This document shows, piece by piece, positions 17,240-26,806 of a DNA stretch of 64,000 nucleotides. Positions within the stretch are counted from its first letter, which is position 1, and each line of letters opens with the position of its first letter. Source of the stretch: Oceanospirillaceae bacterium ASP10-02a (lineage in GTDB: Bacteria > Pseudomonadota > Gammaproteobacteria > Pseudomonadales > Balneatricaceae); assembly GCA_905182035.1 (NCBI GenBank), contig CAJIZL010000001.1, forward strand, positions 62,001 through 126,000, written 5' to 3'. A program made the translations under genes and the position numbers. The notes below the pieces were generated by a model, which saw only the letters and a program-made list of their open reading frames with translations, made no database searches and was not told the DNA's origin.

Positions 17240-18115
17240 ATGTCCATCAAACAATTAAGGTCGTTTTTAGCTTTTCAGGAAAATGGCAGCTTTTCTGCTG
17301 CTGCTGATGAGTTATGCATTACCAAAGCAGCCGTAGGCCAACAAATGAAGCTATTAGAGGAGTCACTACAAACACCATTGTTTGATCGCAATGGTTATAG
17401 ACCCAGCCTTAACGCTGTAGGTATATCATTTGCAAAAGAAGCCCAAAAAGTACTAGATAACTATGACAAATTATTCAATAGTCTTGATGAGGATGACGAC
17501 TATTCTGGCACCATTAGCGTGGGTTCAGTGCCATCTGCAATATTAGCACTGGTACCTTTATCAGTTAAAAGCATGATGATAGAAGTCACTAACACAAAGA
17601 TTCGTATTGTCCCTGGCATGTCTACAGACTTATATGACCATGTACTCAATGGTTCCATAGACGTTGGTATATTAAGCCAACCACAAAGAATTGAGCCTAG
17701 CCTCCAGTGGGTGGTTCTTGTAGAAGAGCCGCTTGTGCTGCTGACATCCAGTAGCTTTAAAGGAACCGACCCGATAAAGATTTTACAAAGACAACCCTAT
17801 ATCAGATTGGCACAACGAACTTCTGTTGGCTTATTGGCAGATCAGTGGTTAACAAAAAACAAAATAACAGTTAAGGAAACCATGATCATGGATTCTATGG
17901 AAACACTAGGCTGTATGGTGGCGCATGGTCTCGGTGTGTCTGTAGCCCCTGACCTTTGTAAACCTGACCCTATCTTTTCGAATCTAAGAAAAATTACTCT
18001 TCCCAACAGCACCGATGCACGCGTTCTAGGTATGTTAACGAGAAAAGATAACCCTAAACATAAGATCATCATGAAGCTTAAGCAACATATTAATAACACC
18101 ATTAAAGCGACGTAA
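17240..18115 (+). CDS. LysR-family transcriptional regulator
   Basis: A 291-residue LTTR. The N-terminal winged helix-turn-helix is plain (MSIKQLRSFLAFQENGSFSAAADELCITKAAVGQQMKLLE in pieces SFSAAADEL and PLFDRNGYRPSLN), followed by a linker helix and a periplasmic-binding-like effector domain (ISVGSVPSAILALVPL, GILSQPQRIEP, GLGVSVAPDL). It is divergent from the TctC operon, so its inducer is probably the transported acid or its oxoacid. The duplicated element at 10749 and 17135 is its most likely binding site. No clear ribosome site precedes the ATG. Confidence 0.92.
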   Translation: MSIKQLRSFLAFQENGSFSAAADELCITKAAVGQQMKLLEESLQTPLFDRNGYRPSLNAVGISFAKEAQKVLDNYDKLFNSLDEDDDYSGTISVGSVPSAILALVPLSVKSMMIEVTNTKIRIVPGMSTDLYDHVLNGSIDVGILSQPQRIEPSLQWVVLVEEPLVLLTSSSFKGTDPIKILQRQPYIRLAQRTSVGLLADQWLTKNKITVKETMIMDSMETLGCMVAHGLGVSVAPDLCKPDPIFSNLRKITLPNSTDARVLGMLTRKDNPKHKIIMKLKQHINNTIKAT

Positions 18116-18272
18116 TTTTAGTCAATGCTGCCTATATTATGGAACGTTACTGGTTGCCATATCTGCAGCCAAAAATAGCCTAGAGTAATTAAATTGAACA
18201 TAGACCTTTCACAGAATCTTAGGCATATTGAAAGATATAATATAAAAATTGTTGGCGAAAAGGTAAAATACA

Positions 18273-18911
18273 ATGAATTATAAATTATTTTATGCGAGTG
18301 GAAGTGCGGCTGAAGGAGTTCGTGTAATTTTAGAAGAACTTGGAGTGCCGTATGAATTAATTAAATCTACTATAGATAGGAGCAAGCAACGCCCACCTGA
18401 ACAATTAAAGATAAATCCAAATGGATGGGTGCCTGTTCTTATGTATGAAGATACTGGCATATACGAATGTGCCGCTATTACCATATTTCTGTGTGATCGA
18501 CATTCAGATGCGCATCTTGCGCCCAAGTTCAATGACCCAACACGCGGATTGTATTTACAAACTTTAGTGTATCTTTCTACTTCTGTACAAACTGCTTTTC
18601 AAACTTATTATTACCCAGATCGTTTTGTTGATACATCTGCAAACGAAGCAAGCGCGAAAAAGCGGGGAATCAATCGGTTGCGGGAAACCTGGAAAGTAAT
18701 TGATGATCAAATTGGTGACAATGACTGGGTGCTGGGCAGATGCTTTAGCGCAGTGGATATATATCTTTTCATGTTAACCACTTGGCTAAATCCAACCCTA
18801 GGACATCCGAGTACCGAAGAGTTTCCTAATATTAAGCGAATTGCAGAAGCCATGATGTCTCGCCCAAGCATACAGCTTGTTTATGCAGAATGGATTTCTG
18901 AGAATGTTTAA
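18273..18911 (+). CDS. Glutathione S-transferase family protein
   Basis: A 212-residue GST. The N-terminal thioredoxin-like domain shows LFYASGSAAEGVRVILEELGVPYEL, the cis-Pro loop NGWVPVLMYEDTG and YECAAITIFLCDRH, where a conserved Ser of the glutathione site (usually ES) is replaced by EC. The helical C-terminal domain has VLGRCFSAVDIYLFMLTTW, with the N-capping box in FSAVD. Substrate unknown. It is 157 nt after the LysR gene on the same strand and may or may not be part of that regulon. Confidence 0.85.
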   Translation: MNYKLFYASGSAAEGVRVILEELGVPYELIKSTIDRSKQRPPEQLKINPNGWVPVLMYEDTGIYECAAITIFLCDRHSDAHLAPKFNDPTRGLYLQTLVYLSTSVQTAFQTYYYPDRFVDTSANEASAKKRGINRLRETWKVIDDQIGDNDWVLGRCFSAVDIYLFMLTTWLNPTLGHPSTEEFPNIKRIAEAMMSRPSIQLVYAEWISENV

Positions 18912-19065
18912 AAAACTATAACTATGGGCAAATAATATGGACAGAAATAACTAGAAATCGTCTATTGCTCCCACTAAGTTAAACCCTTAATCTAAGTAAA
19001 CAGATTTACATTTGGAAACTGAGGGTGGGTTACATAAACTATAACCCTACTAATAATAAAACTTA

Positions 19066-19088
19066 AAGATATAGCAATGCTATCTTTT
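19066..19088 (+). terminator. Weak hairpin with T run before the SMR gene
   Basis: AAGA-TA-TAGC, loop AAT, GCTATCTT then TTTTT: two 4-bp stem parts with a bulge and a short T run. It could end the GST transcript or attenuate the exporter gene 60 nt downstream. Weak on its own. Confidence 0.25.
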
Positions 19089-19147
19089 TGGGTCACTGCT
19101 GTATAAGTCAAAAAATATCTCTTTGCAGAAAAAATTGGAGGGGAAAT

Positions 19148-19468
19148 ATGGCCTGGATAATACTCGTATTGGCCAGTTTGTTCGAAATTGGATTTGCTGT
19201 TGGACTGAAATATACAGATGGATTTACTAAGCTTTGGCCATCTATTTTTACATTAACGTCTATGACTATAAGTGTTGTGTTAATTTCGATTGCGCTTCGC
19301 GATATCCCACTAGGTACAGGTTATGCTGTCTGGGTGGGACTTGGCACAATCGGTGCCGTAGTTTTTGGTATTGTCTTTTATGCTGAACAAACAAACTTAG
19401 CGCGTATTCTCTGTTTAGTGATGGTTATAGCAGGGATAATCGGCTTACAACTGTCTAACTCAGACTAA
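19148..19468 (+). CDS. SMR-family exporter, Gdx/SugE type
   Basis: A 106-residue four-helix protein. The ATG at 19148 is behind GGAGGGG; the longer frame upstream has no site. The membrane-embedded Glu13 is in LFEIGFAVGLKYTDGF, and the third and fourth helices are GTGYAVWVGLGTIGAVVFG and ILCLVMVIAGIIGLQLS. The GLKYTDGF and TGYAVWVGLG patterns are those of the SugE/Gdx branch, proton-coupled exporters of guanidinium and small substituted cations, not of the EmrE branch. A guanidine riboswitch was looked for upstream and not recognised. Confidence 0.88.
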   Translation: MAWIILVLASLFEIGFAVGLKYTDGFTKLWPSIFTLTSMTISVVLISIALRDIPLGTGYAVWVGLGTIGAVVFGIVFYAEQTNLARILCLVMVIAGIIGLQLSNSD

Positions 19469-19572
19469 CGCTGTGCGTTTAACAAACCACAATGCGCTAG
19501 AATTTGATTCAAACTTAATGTGCCGCCAGCGAAGCTGAGGCTTTTTGGTCTAGGTTAATGGAGTGCTTTAAC

Positions 19573-20229
19573 ATGTGTGGTCGCCTCAATGTATCTGATA
19601 ATCCTTATGTTCAGGCACTAATGAAGGACCTTGGTATGCCCATCTTTCCTGAATTTCAGCCACGATGGAACATAGCACCTGGAACATTAATCAATGTGAT
19701 CACTCAAAAACAAACCACGACGGTGCGCTGGGGTATCAACTTCAATGGCTTTTCCCACCCTAACTCTCGTACTAGTACAATTATAAAACGACCAGACCTT
19801 CGAGACTGGCTCGCCCGTTATAAATGCCTGGTGCCGGTAAATGGGTTTTATGAATGGCCTGATGCTAATCTATACCCTCAATGGCGCGGGCGTGACACTC
19901 GATTTCACATATCAACACCCCAAGGCGCAATGTTCTTGGCAGCATTTGCTAAACCCTCCGATACAGGCTGGCAGGCAAATATCATCACCACTGACCCTAC
20001 TGCAGAAATTGCAGAGTTTCATCATCGATCACCCGTAATATTGAACCCTAGCCAGGCTATTGAATGGTTAAAGCACTCCGACTCTCAGCCACTGCTAGAC
20101 ATGTGCCTGCCATACACAGGAGAATTGAAATTGTATGAATGCTCATCATTTGTCGATGACGCGAGGCATGAAGGTGCCCAATGTGTAGCCCCAGCAGGTG
20201 AGTATGCAGATCAGATCAGCTTGCTATAA
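19573..20229 (+). CDS. SRAP-domain protein (HMCES/YedK family)
   Basis: A 218-residue protein whose correct start must be the ATG at 19573, because Cys2 (MCGRLNVS) is the catalytic residue exposed after Met removal; the frame extends five codons upstream. Other family residues: NIAPGTLI, the Asn-Ser-Arg of NSRTST, the Glu in VNGFYEWPD and the His in FHHRSPVIL. YedK/HMCES forms a thiazolidine cross-link with abasic sites in single-stranded DNA and so protects replication forks. It is next to tRNA-Val and uvrB. Confidence 0.92.
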   Translation: MCGRLNVSDNPYVQALMKDLGMPIFPEFQPRWNIAPGTLINVITQKQTTTVRWGINFNGFSHPNSRTSTIIKRPDLRDWLARYKCLVPVNGFYEWPDANLYPQWRGRDTRFHISTPQGAMFLAAFAKPSDTGWQANIITTDPTAEIAEFHHRSPVILNPSQAIEWLKHSDSQPLLDMCLPYTGELKLYECSSFVDDARHEGAQCVAPAGEYADQISLL

Positions 20230-20295
20230 AAGGCAAAAAGTGTAGCTATCGAAAAGACATATGCTACCCATGCGCTACCACAGGCTATTACAAAC

Positions 20296-20335
20296 AAAAA
20301 CAGCCACAATACGTTAACCGTAAGTAGCTGTTTTT
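20296..20335. terminator. Bidirectional rho-independent terminator
   Basis: AAAAACAGC and GCTGTTTTT form nine perfect pairs around a loop of 22 nt that itself holds a small palindrome (ACGTTAACCGT). A/T tracts on both sides let it work for the SRAP gene (plus) and the tRNA (minus), which converge here. Confidence 0.6.
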
Positions 20336-20346
20336 ATAAAATTATA

Positions 20347-20423
20347 TGGTAGGACTAGGCGAATTCGAATCGCCGACCTCATCCATGTCAAGGATGCGCT
20401 CTAACCAACTGAGCTATAGTCCT
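20347..20423 (-). tRNA. tRNA-Val(GAC)
   Basis: A 77-nt cloverleaf on the minus strand. Acceptor AGGACTA pairs with TAGTCCT, then A-CCA encoded. D-arm is GCTC...GAGC, anticodon stem CATCC/GGATG with loop TTGACAT (anticodon GAC, valine GUC/GUU codons), T-arm GGCGA-TTCGAAT-TCGCC. All stems pair fully. It stands alone 73 bp from the uvrB end. Confidence 0.96.
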
Positions 20424-20495
20424 AGAAAGTCTAGAGCGCGAATAATACGGAGTTTAGGCCTTGATTTCAAGCGGTTTTCCCGTATTACTCGCCAT

Positions 20496-22523
20496 TTAAC
20501 GACTCATGAACTGACCTTTGAGTTGATGTAACTGATCACGATAACGTCCTGCTTGTTCAAACTTCAAGTTCTTCGAGGCTTCGTACATAGCATCCTCTGT
20601 TTTATTGATGAGTTTAGACAGCTGCTTACTGTTGAGTTGGCTACTGTCAGTAGTATAATCAAGCTTGTCTTCAGCCACTTTTTTACCCGACCTGCCATCT
20701 CTATTTTTTCCAGAACCCGGTGTATAAGCACCTTCCATTATATCTTGCACCGACTTAATTACACCTTTAGGTACAATATTATTAATCCTATTGTGCTCAA
20801 TTTGCTTTGCTCGACGACGATCCGTTTCATCCATAGCTCTTTGCATAGAGCCGGTAATCTTCTCAGCATACAGAATAGCCCTACCGTTCAAGTTTCGTGC
20901 AGCTCGACCTATGGTTTGAATGAGAGAACGTTCTGACCGCAAGAAGCCTTCTTTGTCTGCATCTAAGATAGCCACAAGAGAAACTTCGGGCATGTCTAAA
21001 CCTTCTCTCAGTAGGTTGATCCCTACCAAAACGTCAAATTCACCAAGGCGTAAATCACGAATAATTTCCACCCGTTCTACGGTATCAATATCCGAGTGTA
21101 AATAGCGCACTCTAACACCGTGCTCGTGGAGATAGTCTGTTAAATCTTCAGCCATACGCTTAGTTAATACGATGGCCAACACTCGTTCGTCTTTAGCCGC
21201 ACGAATACTAATTTCTGACATCAGGTCATCTACTTGGCTCGTCGCTGGACGTATTTCAATCTCTGGATCAACCAAGCCCGTTGGTCTAACTACTTGCTCT
21301 ACTACTCTGTCCGTATGATCTTGTTCATAAACACTCGGTGTTGCTGATACAAATATCTTTTGCGGTGCTATGTCTTCCCATTCTTCAAATTTCATAGGTC
21401 GGTTATCTAGCGCTGTAGGCAATCTAAAGCCATATTGCACCAGTGTTTCTTTACGGGATCGGTCGCCTTTGTACATGGCACCTAATTGTGGCACGCTGAC
21501 ATGGGATTCATCCATTATTAACAGAGCATCTGCCGGTAAATAATCGAATAACGTTGGTGGGGGTTCGCCAGGTTTACGTCCAGACAGGTAATGGGAGTAA
21601 TTTTCTATGCCTGAGCAAAAGCCTAGTTCACGAATCATTTCTATATCGTAACGGGTACGCTGTTCTAAACGCTGTTCTTCCACTAACTTGTTGTGGTTGC
21701 GAAAGTACTCCAAACGATCTTTGAGTTCAATTTCAATTTCGTCTATGGCTGCCAACAAGGTTTCCCTTGGCGTTACGTAGTGGGTTTTAGGGTACACCGT
21801 TAGCCGCGGCACTTTACGTAATACTTGACCGGTGAGCGGGTCAAAGTAGCTTAGCCGCTCAATCTCATCATCGAATAATTCTATACGTACAGCTTCTTCG
21901 TCAGATTCTGCTGGAAATATATCAATAACATCACCACGTACACGATAAGTGGCGCGATGAAAATCTAGGTCGTTTCGTTTGTACTGCAATTCCGCAAGGC
22001 GCCTGACAAGGTCGCGCTGCTCCCACTTATCACCGCGATTGAGGTGCAATACCATCTTATGGTAAGACTCTGGATCACCCAAACCATAAATGGCAGAAAC
22101 AGTGGCCACAATAATAGTATCGGGGCGCTCTAACAGCGCTTTAGTAGCCGACAGACGCATTTGCTCTATATGTTCGTTGATGGATGAATCTTTATCAATA
22201 AAGGTATCCGAGGCTGGCACGTAGGCTTCTGGCTGATAATAATCATAATAAGATACGAAGTATTCTACGGAGTTATTAGGGAAGAACTCCTTAAATTCGC
22301 CGTATAGTTGGGCCGCCAAGGTTTTGTTATGGGCCATAACAATGGTTGGCCGCTGTACCTTATTGATCACTTGGGCGATGGTGTAGGTTTTACCCGAACC
22401 CGTTACGCCGAGTAATGTTTGAGCAGCTAAACCAGCATCTATACCCTCTAGCAACTCTTTGATGGCTGTGGGCTGATCACCAGCAGGCTCAAACTTCGAT
22501 TTTAATTCAAATTGAGGATTCAT
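20496..22523 (-). CDS. uvrB: Excinuclease ABC subunit B
   Basis: A 675-residue helicase-like DNA damage verifier. Walker A is [14 protein letters not shown], the beta-hairpin region has [19 protein letters not shown]-type box is [14 protein letters not shown], helicase motif VI lies in [14 protein letters not shown], and a C-terminal UVR domain ([21 protein letters not shown]-like) ends the protein. Length matches E. coli UvrB (673). It loads UvrC in nucleotide excision repair. The first codons sit in an 11-bp direct repeat that is duplicated 22 bp upstream. Divergent from the aminotransferase gene. Confidence 0.98.
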   Translation of the reverse strand: MNPQFELKSKFEPAGDQPTAIKELLEGIDAGLAAQTLLGVTGSGKTYTIAQVINKVQRPTIVMAHNKTLAAQLYGEFKEFFPNNSVEYFVSYYDYYQPEAYVPASDTFIDKDSSINEHIEQMRLSATKALLERPDTIIVATVSAIYGLGDPESYHKMVLHLNRGDKWEQRDLVRRLAELQYKRNDLDFHRATYRVRGDVIDIFPAESDEEAVRIELFDDEIERLSYFDPLTGQVLRKVPRLTVYPKTHYVTPRETLLAAIDEIEIELKDRLEYFRNHNKLVEEQRLEQRTRYDIEMIRELGFCSGIENYSHYLSGRKPGEPPPTLFDYLPADALLIMDESHVSVPQLGAMYKGDRSRKETLVQYGFRLPTALDNRPMKFEEWEDIAPQKIFVSATPSVYEQDHTDRVVEQVVRPTGLVDPEIEIRPATSQVDDLMSEISIRAAKDERVLAIVLTKRMAEDLTDYLHEHGVRVRYLHSDIDTVERVEIIRDLRLGEFDVLVGINLLREGLDMPEVSLVAILDADKEGFLRSERSLIQTIGRAARNLNGRAILYAEKITGSMQRAMDETDRRRAKQIEHNRINNIVPKGVIKSVQDIMEGAYTPGSGKNRDGRSGKKVAEDKLDYTTDSSQLNSKQLSKLINKTEDAMYEASKNLKFEQAGRYRDQLHQLKGQFMSR

Positions 22524-22600
22524 TATTTACTTCATTTGGATTCATTATGTAGGGTCCAGCGTGATACCCTATCCAGCAAACACAACAGTATAACGGAGTT

Positions 22601-23791
22601 ATGCCAGTGACGTGGCCTCTTTCGCAACGAATACAATCTTTTAAGCCTTCTGCTACCGTAAGCATTAGTAACCTTGCATCAGAAATGAAAGTCGACGGTG
22701 AAGATGTCATCAATCTAGCCGTAGGTGAACCAGATTTTGACACCCCTAGCCACGTCATCGGAGCTGCAATTACGGCTATGCAAGCGGGCCAAACTCGCTA
22801 TACCCATGTGGCTGGCACCTTAACACTGCGCCAAGCAGTGTGTGATAAGTACCAAAGGGACAACCAGCTTAGCTACCAGGCCAACCAAGTACTGGTGAGC
22901 AACGGTGCTAAACAGAATATCTACAACCTTACAGTTGCCTTACTAGATACTGGGGACCAAGTGATTATCCCTGCACCTTACTGGGTGTCCTATTACGCCA
23001 TGGTGACCATGGCTGGAGCCGAATGTGTCATTATTCCTTGCCCAGCGTCTCAAGCTTTTAAACTCACAGCTGCACAATTATCAGCTGCCATCACGCCTAC
23101 TACCAAACTGTTAATGCTCAATAGTCCAAGCAACCCTAGCGGCCAAGCCTATAACGGCGCCGAATTGATGGCCATTGGCGAAGTGCTGCGCTTACACCCA
23201 CAAGTTATCATTTTAAGTGACGACATATACGAACACATCTATTGGGGCCAAGAACCTTTGGTTAACCTGCTGAATGTATGCCCAGACTTAGCTAACCGCT
23301 GCGTGTTAGTGAATGGTGTATCTAAAGCCTATGCCATGACTGGCTGGCGGATCGGTTATGCCGTTGGTCCAGAACTCATTATCGCTGCCATGACCAATGT
23401 GCAGGTAGAGTCAAGCTCATGCGCAAGCAGTATTAGCCAAGCCGCTGCAGAAGCCGCCTTAAATGGCCCACAGCACTTGTTAAAGCCAATGGTCAGCGCT
23501 TATCAACAAAGGCACGATTATGTTGTTGAGCAGCTTAATATGATGTCAGGACTTGAGGCATTGCCTAGCCAAGGGACCTTTTATAGTTTTGTAAATTGCA
23601 GTGCAGCGATAGCCCAGTTGAGCTATGAAGATGATGTGAAACTTTTAGAAGGCATACTCACTAGCACCGGCGTGGCATTAGTGCCAGGCAGTGCTTTTGG
23701 CTTGCCCAACCACTTTCGTCTTTCCTATGCCACAGACATGGCAATCTTGCAGCAAGCCTGTGAGCGGTTAAGGCACTTCTTTAACCGTTAG
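22601..23791 (+). CDS. Aspartate aminotransferase-type PLP enzyme (class I)
   Basis: A 396-residue fold-type I aminotransferase of the Ib (thermophilic AAT-like) group. Seen: LAVGEPDFDTPSHV, the NGAKQNIYNLT and PYWVSYYAMV cofactor loops, NSPSNPSGQ, SDDIYEHI, the PLP lysine in NGVSKAYAMTGWRIGYA, and FRLSYAT near the end with the carboxylate-binding Arg. It would transfer amino groups between aspartate (or a similar amino acid) and 2-oxoglutarate. It overlaps the downstream convergent ABC gene by 11 bp. Confidence 0.93.
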   Translation: MPVTWPLSQRIQSFKPSATVSISNLASEMKVDGEDVINLAVGEPDFDTPSHVIGAAITAMQAGQTRYTHVAGTLTLRQAVCDKYQRDNQLSYQANQVLVSNGAKQNIYNLTVALLDTGDQVIIPAPYWVSYYAMVTMAGAECVIIPCPASQAFKLTAAQLSAAITPTTKLLMLNSPSNPSGQAYNGAELMAIGEVLRLHPQVIILSDDIYEHIYWGQEPLVNLLNVCPDLANRCVLVNGVSKAYAMTGWRIGYAVGPELIIAAMTNVQVESSSCASSISQAAAEAALNGPQHLLKPMVSAYQQRHDYVVEQLNMMSGLEALPSQGTFYSFVNCSAAIAQLSYEDDVKLLEGILTSTGVALVPGSAFGLPNHFRLSYATDMAILQQACERLRHFFNR

Positions 23792-25586
23792 TTGTCTGCT
23801 GCATATGCCACAACCTAGCATAGTGGCCACCTTGGGTGAGTAACTCTTGATGGCTGCCCTGCTCCACTAGTTCACCATTATCTACCACCAAAATTCGATC
23901 TGCATCGACAATAGTGGACAACCTATGGGCAATGACTATAGTCGTTTTGTTAGCAGATATGTCCGCCAAGGCTTTAAGAATACTGCGTTCAGATTCTGAA
24001 TCCAGGGCCGAAGTCGCCTCATCGAATAGCAATATAGATGGGTTCTTTAGTAACACTCTAGCGATAGCAATACGTTGTTTTTCACCGCCAGATACCTTTA
24101 AACCACGTTCACCAACGATGGTTTCTACACCATCTGGAATCGACTCCACAAAAGTCCGTAGCGAAGCCATATCGATGGCTTTCCAAATGGCTTCATCGCT
24201 GGCTTCTGTGCATCCATAAGCAACGTTGTTCCAGATAGTATCATTAAATAAAACGGTATCTTGGGGCACCACGCCTATGGCTTGTCTTAGGCTGAGCTGT
24301 TGGACATCTCGCAAATCTTGACCATCGATACGAATGGCTCCAGCATTAATGTCATAAAAACGGAACAGCAAGCGTCCAATGGTAGACTTACCAGAACCAC
24401 TGGGGCCTACAATCGCCACTTTCTCACCAGGAGCTACGCTAAAACTGAGTTGTTTTAGAATTTGCCGTTGGTTTTGGTAACTAAATTCAACCTGCTCAAA
24501 CTCTATCGCTGCGTGCTCAACTTTTATGATCGGCGCTTCAGCTTTATCTTGCACTGTTGACTGGCGTTTTAATAAACCAAACATATTCTCTATATCAGAA
24601 AGTGCGCGACGTATCTCACGATAAATAAACCCCAAGGCATTCAATGGCACAAACAACTGCAACAAATACAGGTTTACCATTACCAAATCACCAATAGTCA
24701 TAGTTTTTTCAGCCACGCCTTTAGCCGCCAGGTACATTAAGCACGTCACACCTAAGCCAATAATTAACGCTTGCCCGGAGTTAAGCAGCGCTAGGGATAA
24801 ACGATTATCTACCCGAGCCTGTTCCCAAGCCTGTAAATTGCCATTGTATTGTTTAGCTTCAAAGGCCTCATTATTGAAATACTTCACCGTTTCGTAGTTT
24901 AACAAGCTATCTACAGCACGGGTGCTGGACTTACTGTCTAGGCGGTTAGCTTCCTTCACAAAGCGTGTACGCCATTCTGTGGTCTTAATACTAAATACAA
25001 CATAAACCACTACGCAGACTAAAGTCACGGCAGAAAACCAAACATCAAAGGCAAACAACAAGATGAGCATAACGCCAATTAGTTCAAGAATGGTGGGTAA
25101 AATGTTAAACACCATAAAGCGCATCATAAAGTTGATGCCATTAGTGCCACGGTCGATGTCACGGGAGATGCCGCCAGTTTGGCGGCTAAGGTGAAAATCA
25201 AGTTCAAGTTGGTGCAAGTGAGCGAAGACTTCTAAGCCCACTTTACGCATAGCGCTTTCGGTAACTCGGCTAAACACTGCATCACGAAGCTCACCCAAAA
25301 ATACAGAACCAAAGCGCAGGCCTCCGTAAAGAAGTACAAAACTTAAGGGGATCACCAATAGCTGTTCTGGACTGCCACCATCTAAGGCATCCACAATATG
25401 TTTGAATGTCCAGGGAATGACGAAGGCGACGCCTTTCGCGCCTACTAACAAGGCCATTGCAATGATCACCCGTGCCTTATGGATCATAAGATAGGGCCAC
25501 AAGGTTTTTAGAAGAACTATTAACTCAAGCTCTTTTAAATCCTTAATTTCTTGCTGACCATAGCCTTGTTGAGCGCTGCTTTTCAA
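23781..25586 (-). CDS. ABC exporter, Atm1/HMT type
   Basis: A 601-residue half-transporter: six membrane helices (about residues 35-320) then a nucleotide-binding domain. Walker A is GPSGSGKST, the signature [14 protein letters not shown], Walker [13 protein letters not shown] and the H-loop IAHRLST. The membrane part ([36 protein letters not shown]) matches the Atm1/ABCB7 branch, which exports glutathione-linked sulfur or metal species, rather than MsbA. Its ATG overlaps the RidA stop by 4 bp (ATGA), so the two are co-translated. Confidence 0.92.
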   Translation of the reverse strand: MKSSAQQGYGQQEIKDLKELELIVLLKTLWPYLMIHKARVIIAMALLVGAKGVAFVIPWTFKHIVDALDGGSPEQLLVIPLSFVLLYGGLRFGSVFLGELRDAVFSRVTESAMRKVGLEVFAHLHQLELDFHLSRQTGGISRDIDRGTNGINFMMRFMVFNILPTILELIGVMLILLFAFDVWFSAVTLVCVVVYVVFSIKTTEWRTRFVKEANRLDSKSSTRAVDSLLNYETVKYFNNEAFEAKQYNGNLQAWEQARVDNRLSLALLNSGQALIIGLGVTCLMYLAAKGVAEKTMTIGDLVMVNLYLLQLFVPLNALGFIYREIRRALSDIENMFGLLKRQSTVQDKAEAPIIKVEHAAIEFEQVEFSYQNQRQILKQLSFSVAPGEKVAIVGPSGSGKSTIGRLLFRFYDINAGAIRIDGQDLRDVQQLSLRQAIGVVPQDTVLFNDTIWNNVAYGCTEASDEAIWKAIDMASLRTFVESIPDGVETIVGERGLKVSGGEKQRIAIARVLLKNPSILLFDEATSALDSESERSILKALADISANKTTIVIAHRLSTIVDADRILVVDNGELVEQGSHQELLTQGGHYARLWHMQQTTNG

Positions 25587-25969
25587 GAGTCTAAATGTAA
25601 AATAGCTTCGATTTCTACTTGCACGCCTTTTGGTAATGCGTTTACACCAACAGCAGCACGAGCTGGATATGGTTGGTCAAAATAAGTGGCCATGATCTCG
25701 TTTATAGTGGGGAAGTTGGCAAGATCAGTCATAGAGATGTTCAATTTAACAGCATCCGCTAAGGAGCCGCCACTTGCTTCAGCCACTGCCTTTAAGTTTT
25801 CAAACACCTGCTTGGCTTGGACTGCAAAGTCGTCACTAACTACTAACATAGTTTCTGGAACAAGAGGAATCTGCCCAGAAATATAAACCGTATTGCCTAC
25901 CTTAACAGCTTGAGAATAAGTACCAATGGCCGCTGGGGCTTTGCCTGTTGAAATAATGGTCTTTGCCAT
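25583..25969 (-). CDS. ridA: RidA family enamine/imine deaminase
   Basis: A 128-residue protein; ATG at 25969 gives the standard N-terminus [22 protein letters not shown]. The RidA pattern is complete: [49 protein letters not shown], with Arg and Glu of the active site. RidA hydrolyses 2-aminoacrylate and other reactive enamines released by PLP enzymes. It overlaps the Atm1-type gene by 4 bp. Confidence 0.95.
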   Translation of the reverse strand: MAKTIISTGKAPAAIGTYSQAVKVGNTVYISGQIPLVPETMLVVSDDFAVQAKQVFENLKAVAEASGGSLADAVKLNISMTDLANFPTINEIMATYFDQPYPARAAVGVNALPKGVQVEIEAILHLDS

Positions 25970-26080
25970 GGGAAGTGCACCTTTATGATGAATGAGATAA
26001 TTAAATGAATGATAGCAGGCCAAGACTCACAATGGCCACACTAGAATACAAGAAAAGCGACAACACGAAACTACTATAGC

Positions 26081-26806
26081 TTATGACCAGAGGGCAACAA
26101 GGTCAGCAATGGAGTCCAACACCAAATCGGCTTCAGGTTCTAATTCAAGCCTAGTACTAGTGCCCGTAAGCACCCCCACGTTAAAACCCGCTGCAGCACT
26201 TTGGCCCATGTGTAAATCATGGGTATTATCACCTACCACCATGACTTGCTCAGGCCTTAACCCGGTCTGCTGGCAAAAACCTAACACCATACCTGGGCCA
26301 GGTTTGCTGCCAAAACCAGAATCATAACCTACGGCATAGTCAAACAAGTGCATACATCCAAAGCCACCAAGGGTGGCTTCAATTCCTGCTTCACAGTCCA
26401 TCGTAGCCACACCAAGAACTAATCCTAGATCCGCTAAATTCTTTAAGCTTGGTGTGAGATCTTTAACAGCTATGCTGTCACCATAGTCAGATACTACAAA
26501 CATTTTATTCAACAATGCTTCCACCTGATCAGCGGGTTTATTTGCTAGCGGTGCCCACACTAAACTAATATCTCGATTATTACCCGCCGCTAAAATAGAA
26601 CCTCCTAGCACGCGATTTTCATCAGTGTCGTAGCCCGTTGCTTGCAACATAGTCAACGCGAGAGTTTGGTCTCCATCAGCTACAGCAATGACTGCGGCAA
26701 GTGCTCTGGGTGTCCATGTAGCGTGAAAATCTAATAGAGTTCCGTCTTTATCAAATACGATGCCTTTGATCTTGTTAGCATTAAATGGGCGTTTTACCGT
26801 GCTCAC
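26081..26806 (-). CDS. HAD-family phosphatase (phosphoglycolate phosphatase-like)
   Basis: A 241-residue HAD hydrolase. Motif I is IVFDKDGTLLDF (nucleophile and acid/base Asp), motif II is VATMDCEAG with Thr, motif III Lys is in GFGSKPGPGMV, motif IV is VMVVGDNTHDLHMG. A helical cap lies between motifs I and II, as in Gph. It starts with GTG sharing one base with the stop of the upstream Na/Pi transporter gene (TAGTG), suggesting coupling; a link to phosphate economy is possible. Substrate unknown. Confidence 0.88.
   Translation of the reverse strand: MSTVKRPFNANKIKGIVFDKDGTLLDFHATWTPRALAAVIAVADGDQTLALTMLQATGYDTDENRVLGGSILAAGNNRDISLVWAPLANKPADQVEALLNKMFVVSDYGDSIAVKDLTPSLKNLADLGLVLGVATMDCEAGIEATLGGFGCMHLFDYAVGYDSGFGSKPGPGMVLGFCQQTGLRPEQVMVVGDNTHDLHMGQSAAAGFNVGVLTGTSTRLELEPEADLVLDSIADLVALWS

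Noticed and set aside
18912-19147. Guanidine riboswitch before the SugE/Gdx-type gene
   Set aside because: None of the conserved sequence blocks of guanidine-I, -II or -III classes was found by eye.
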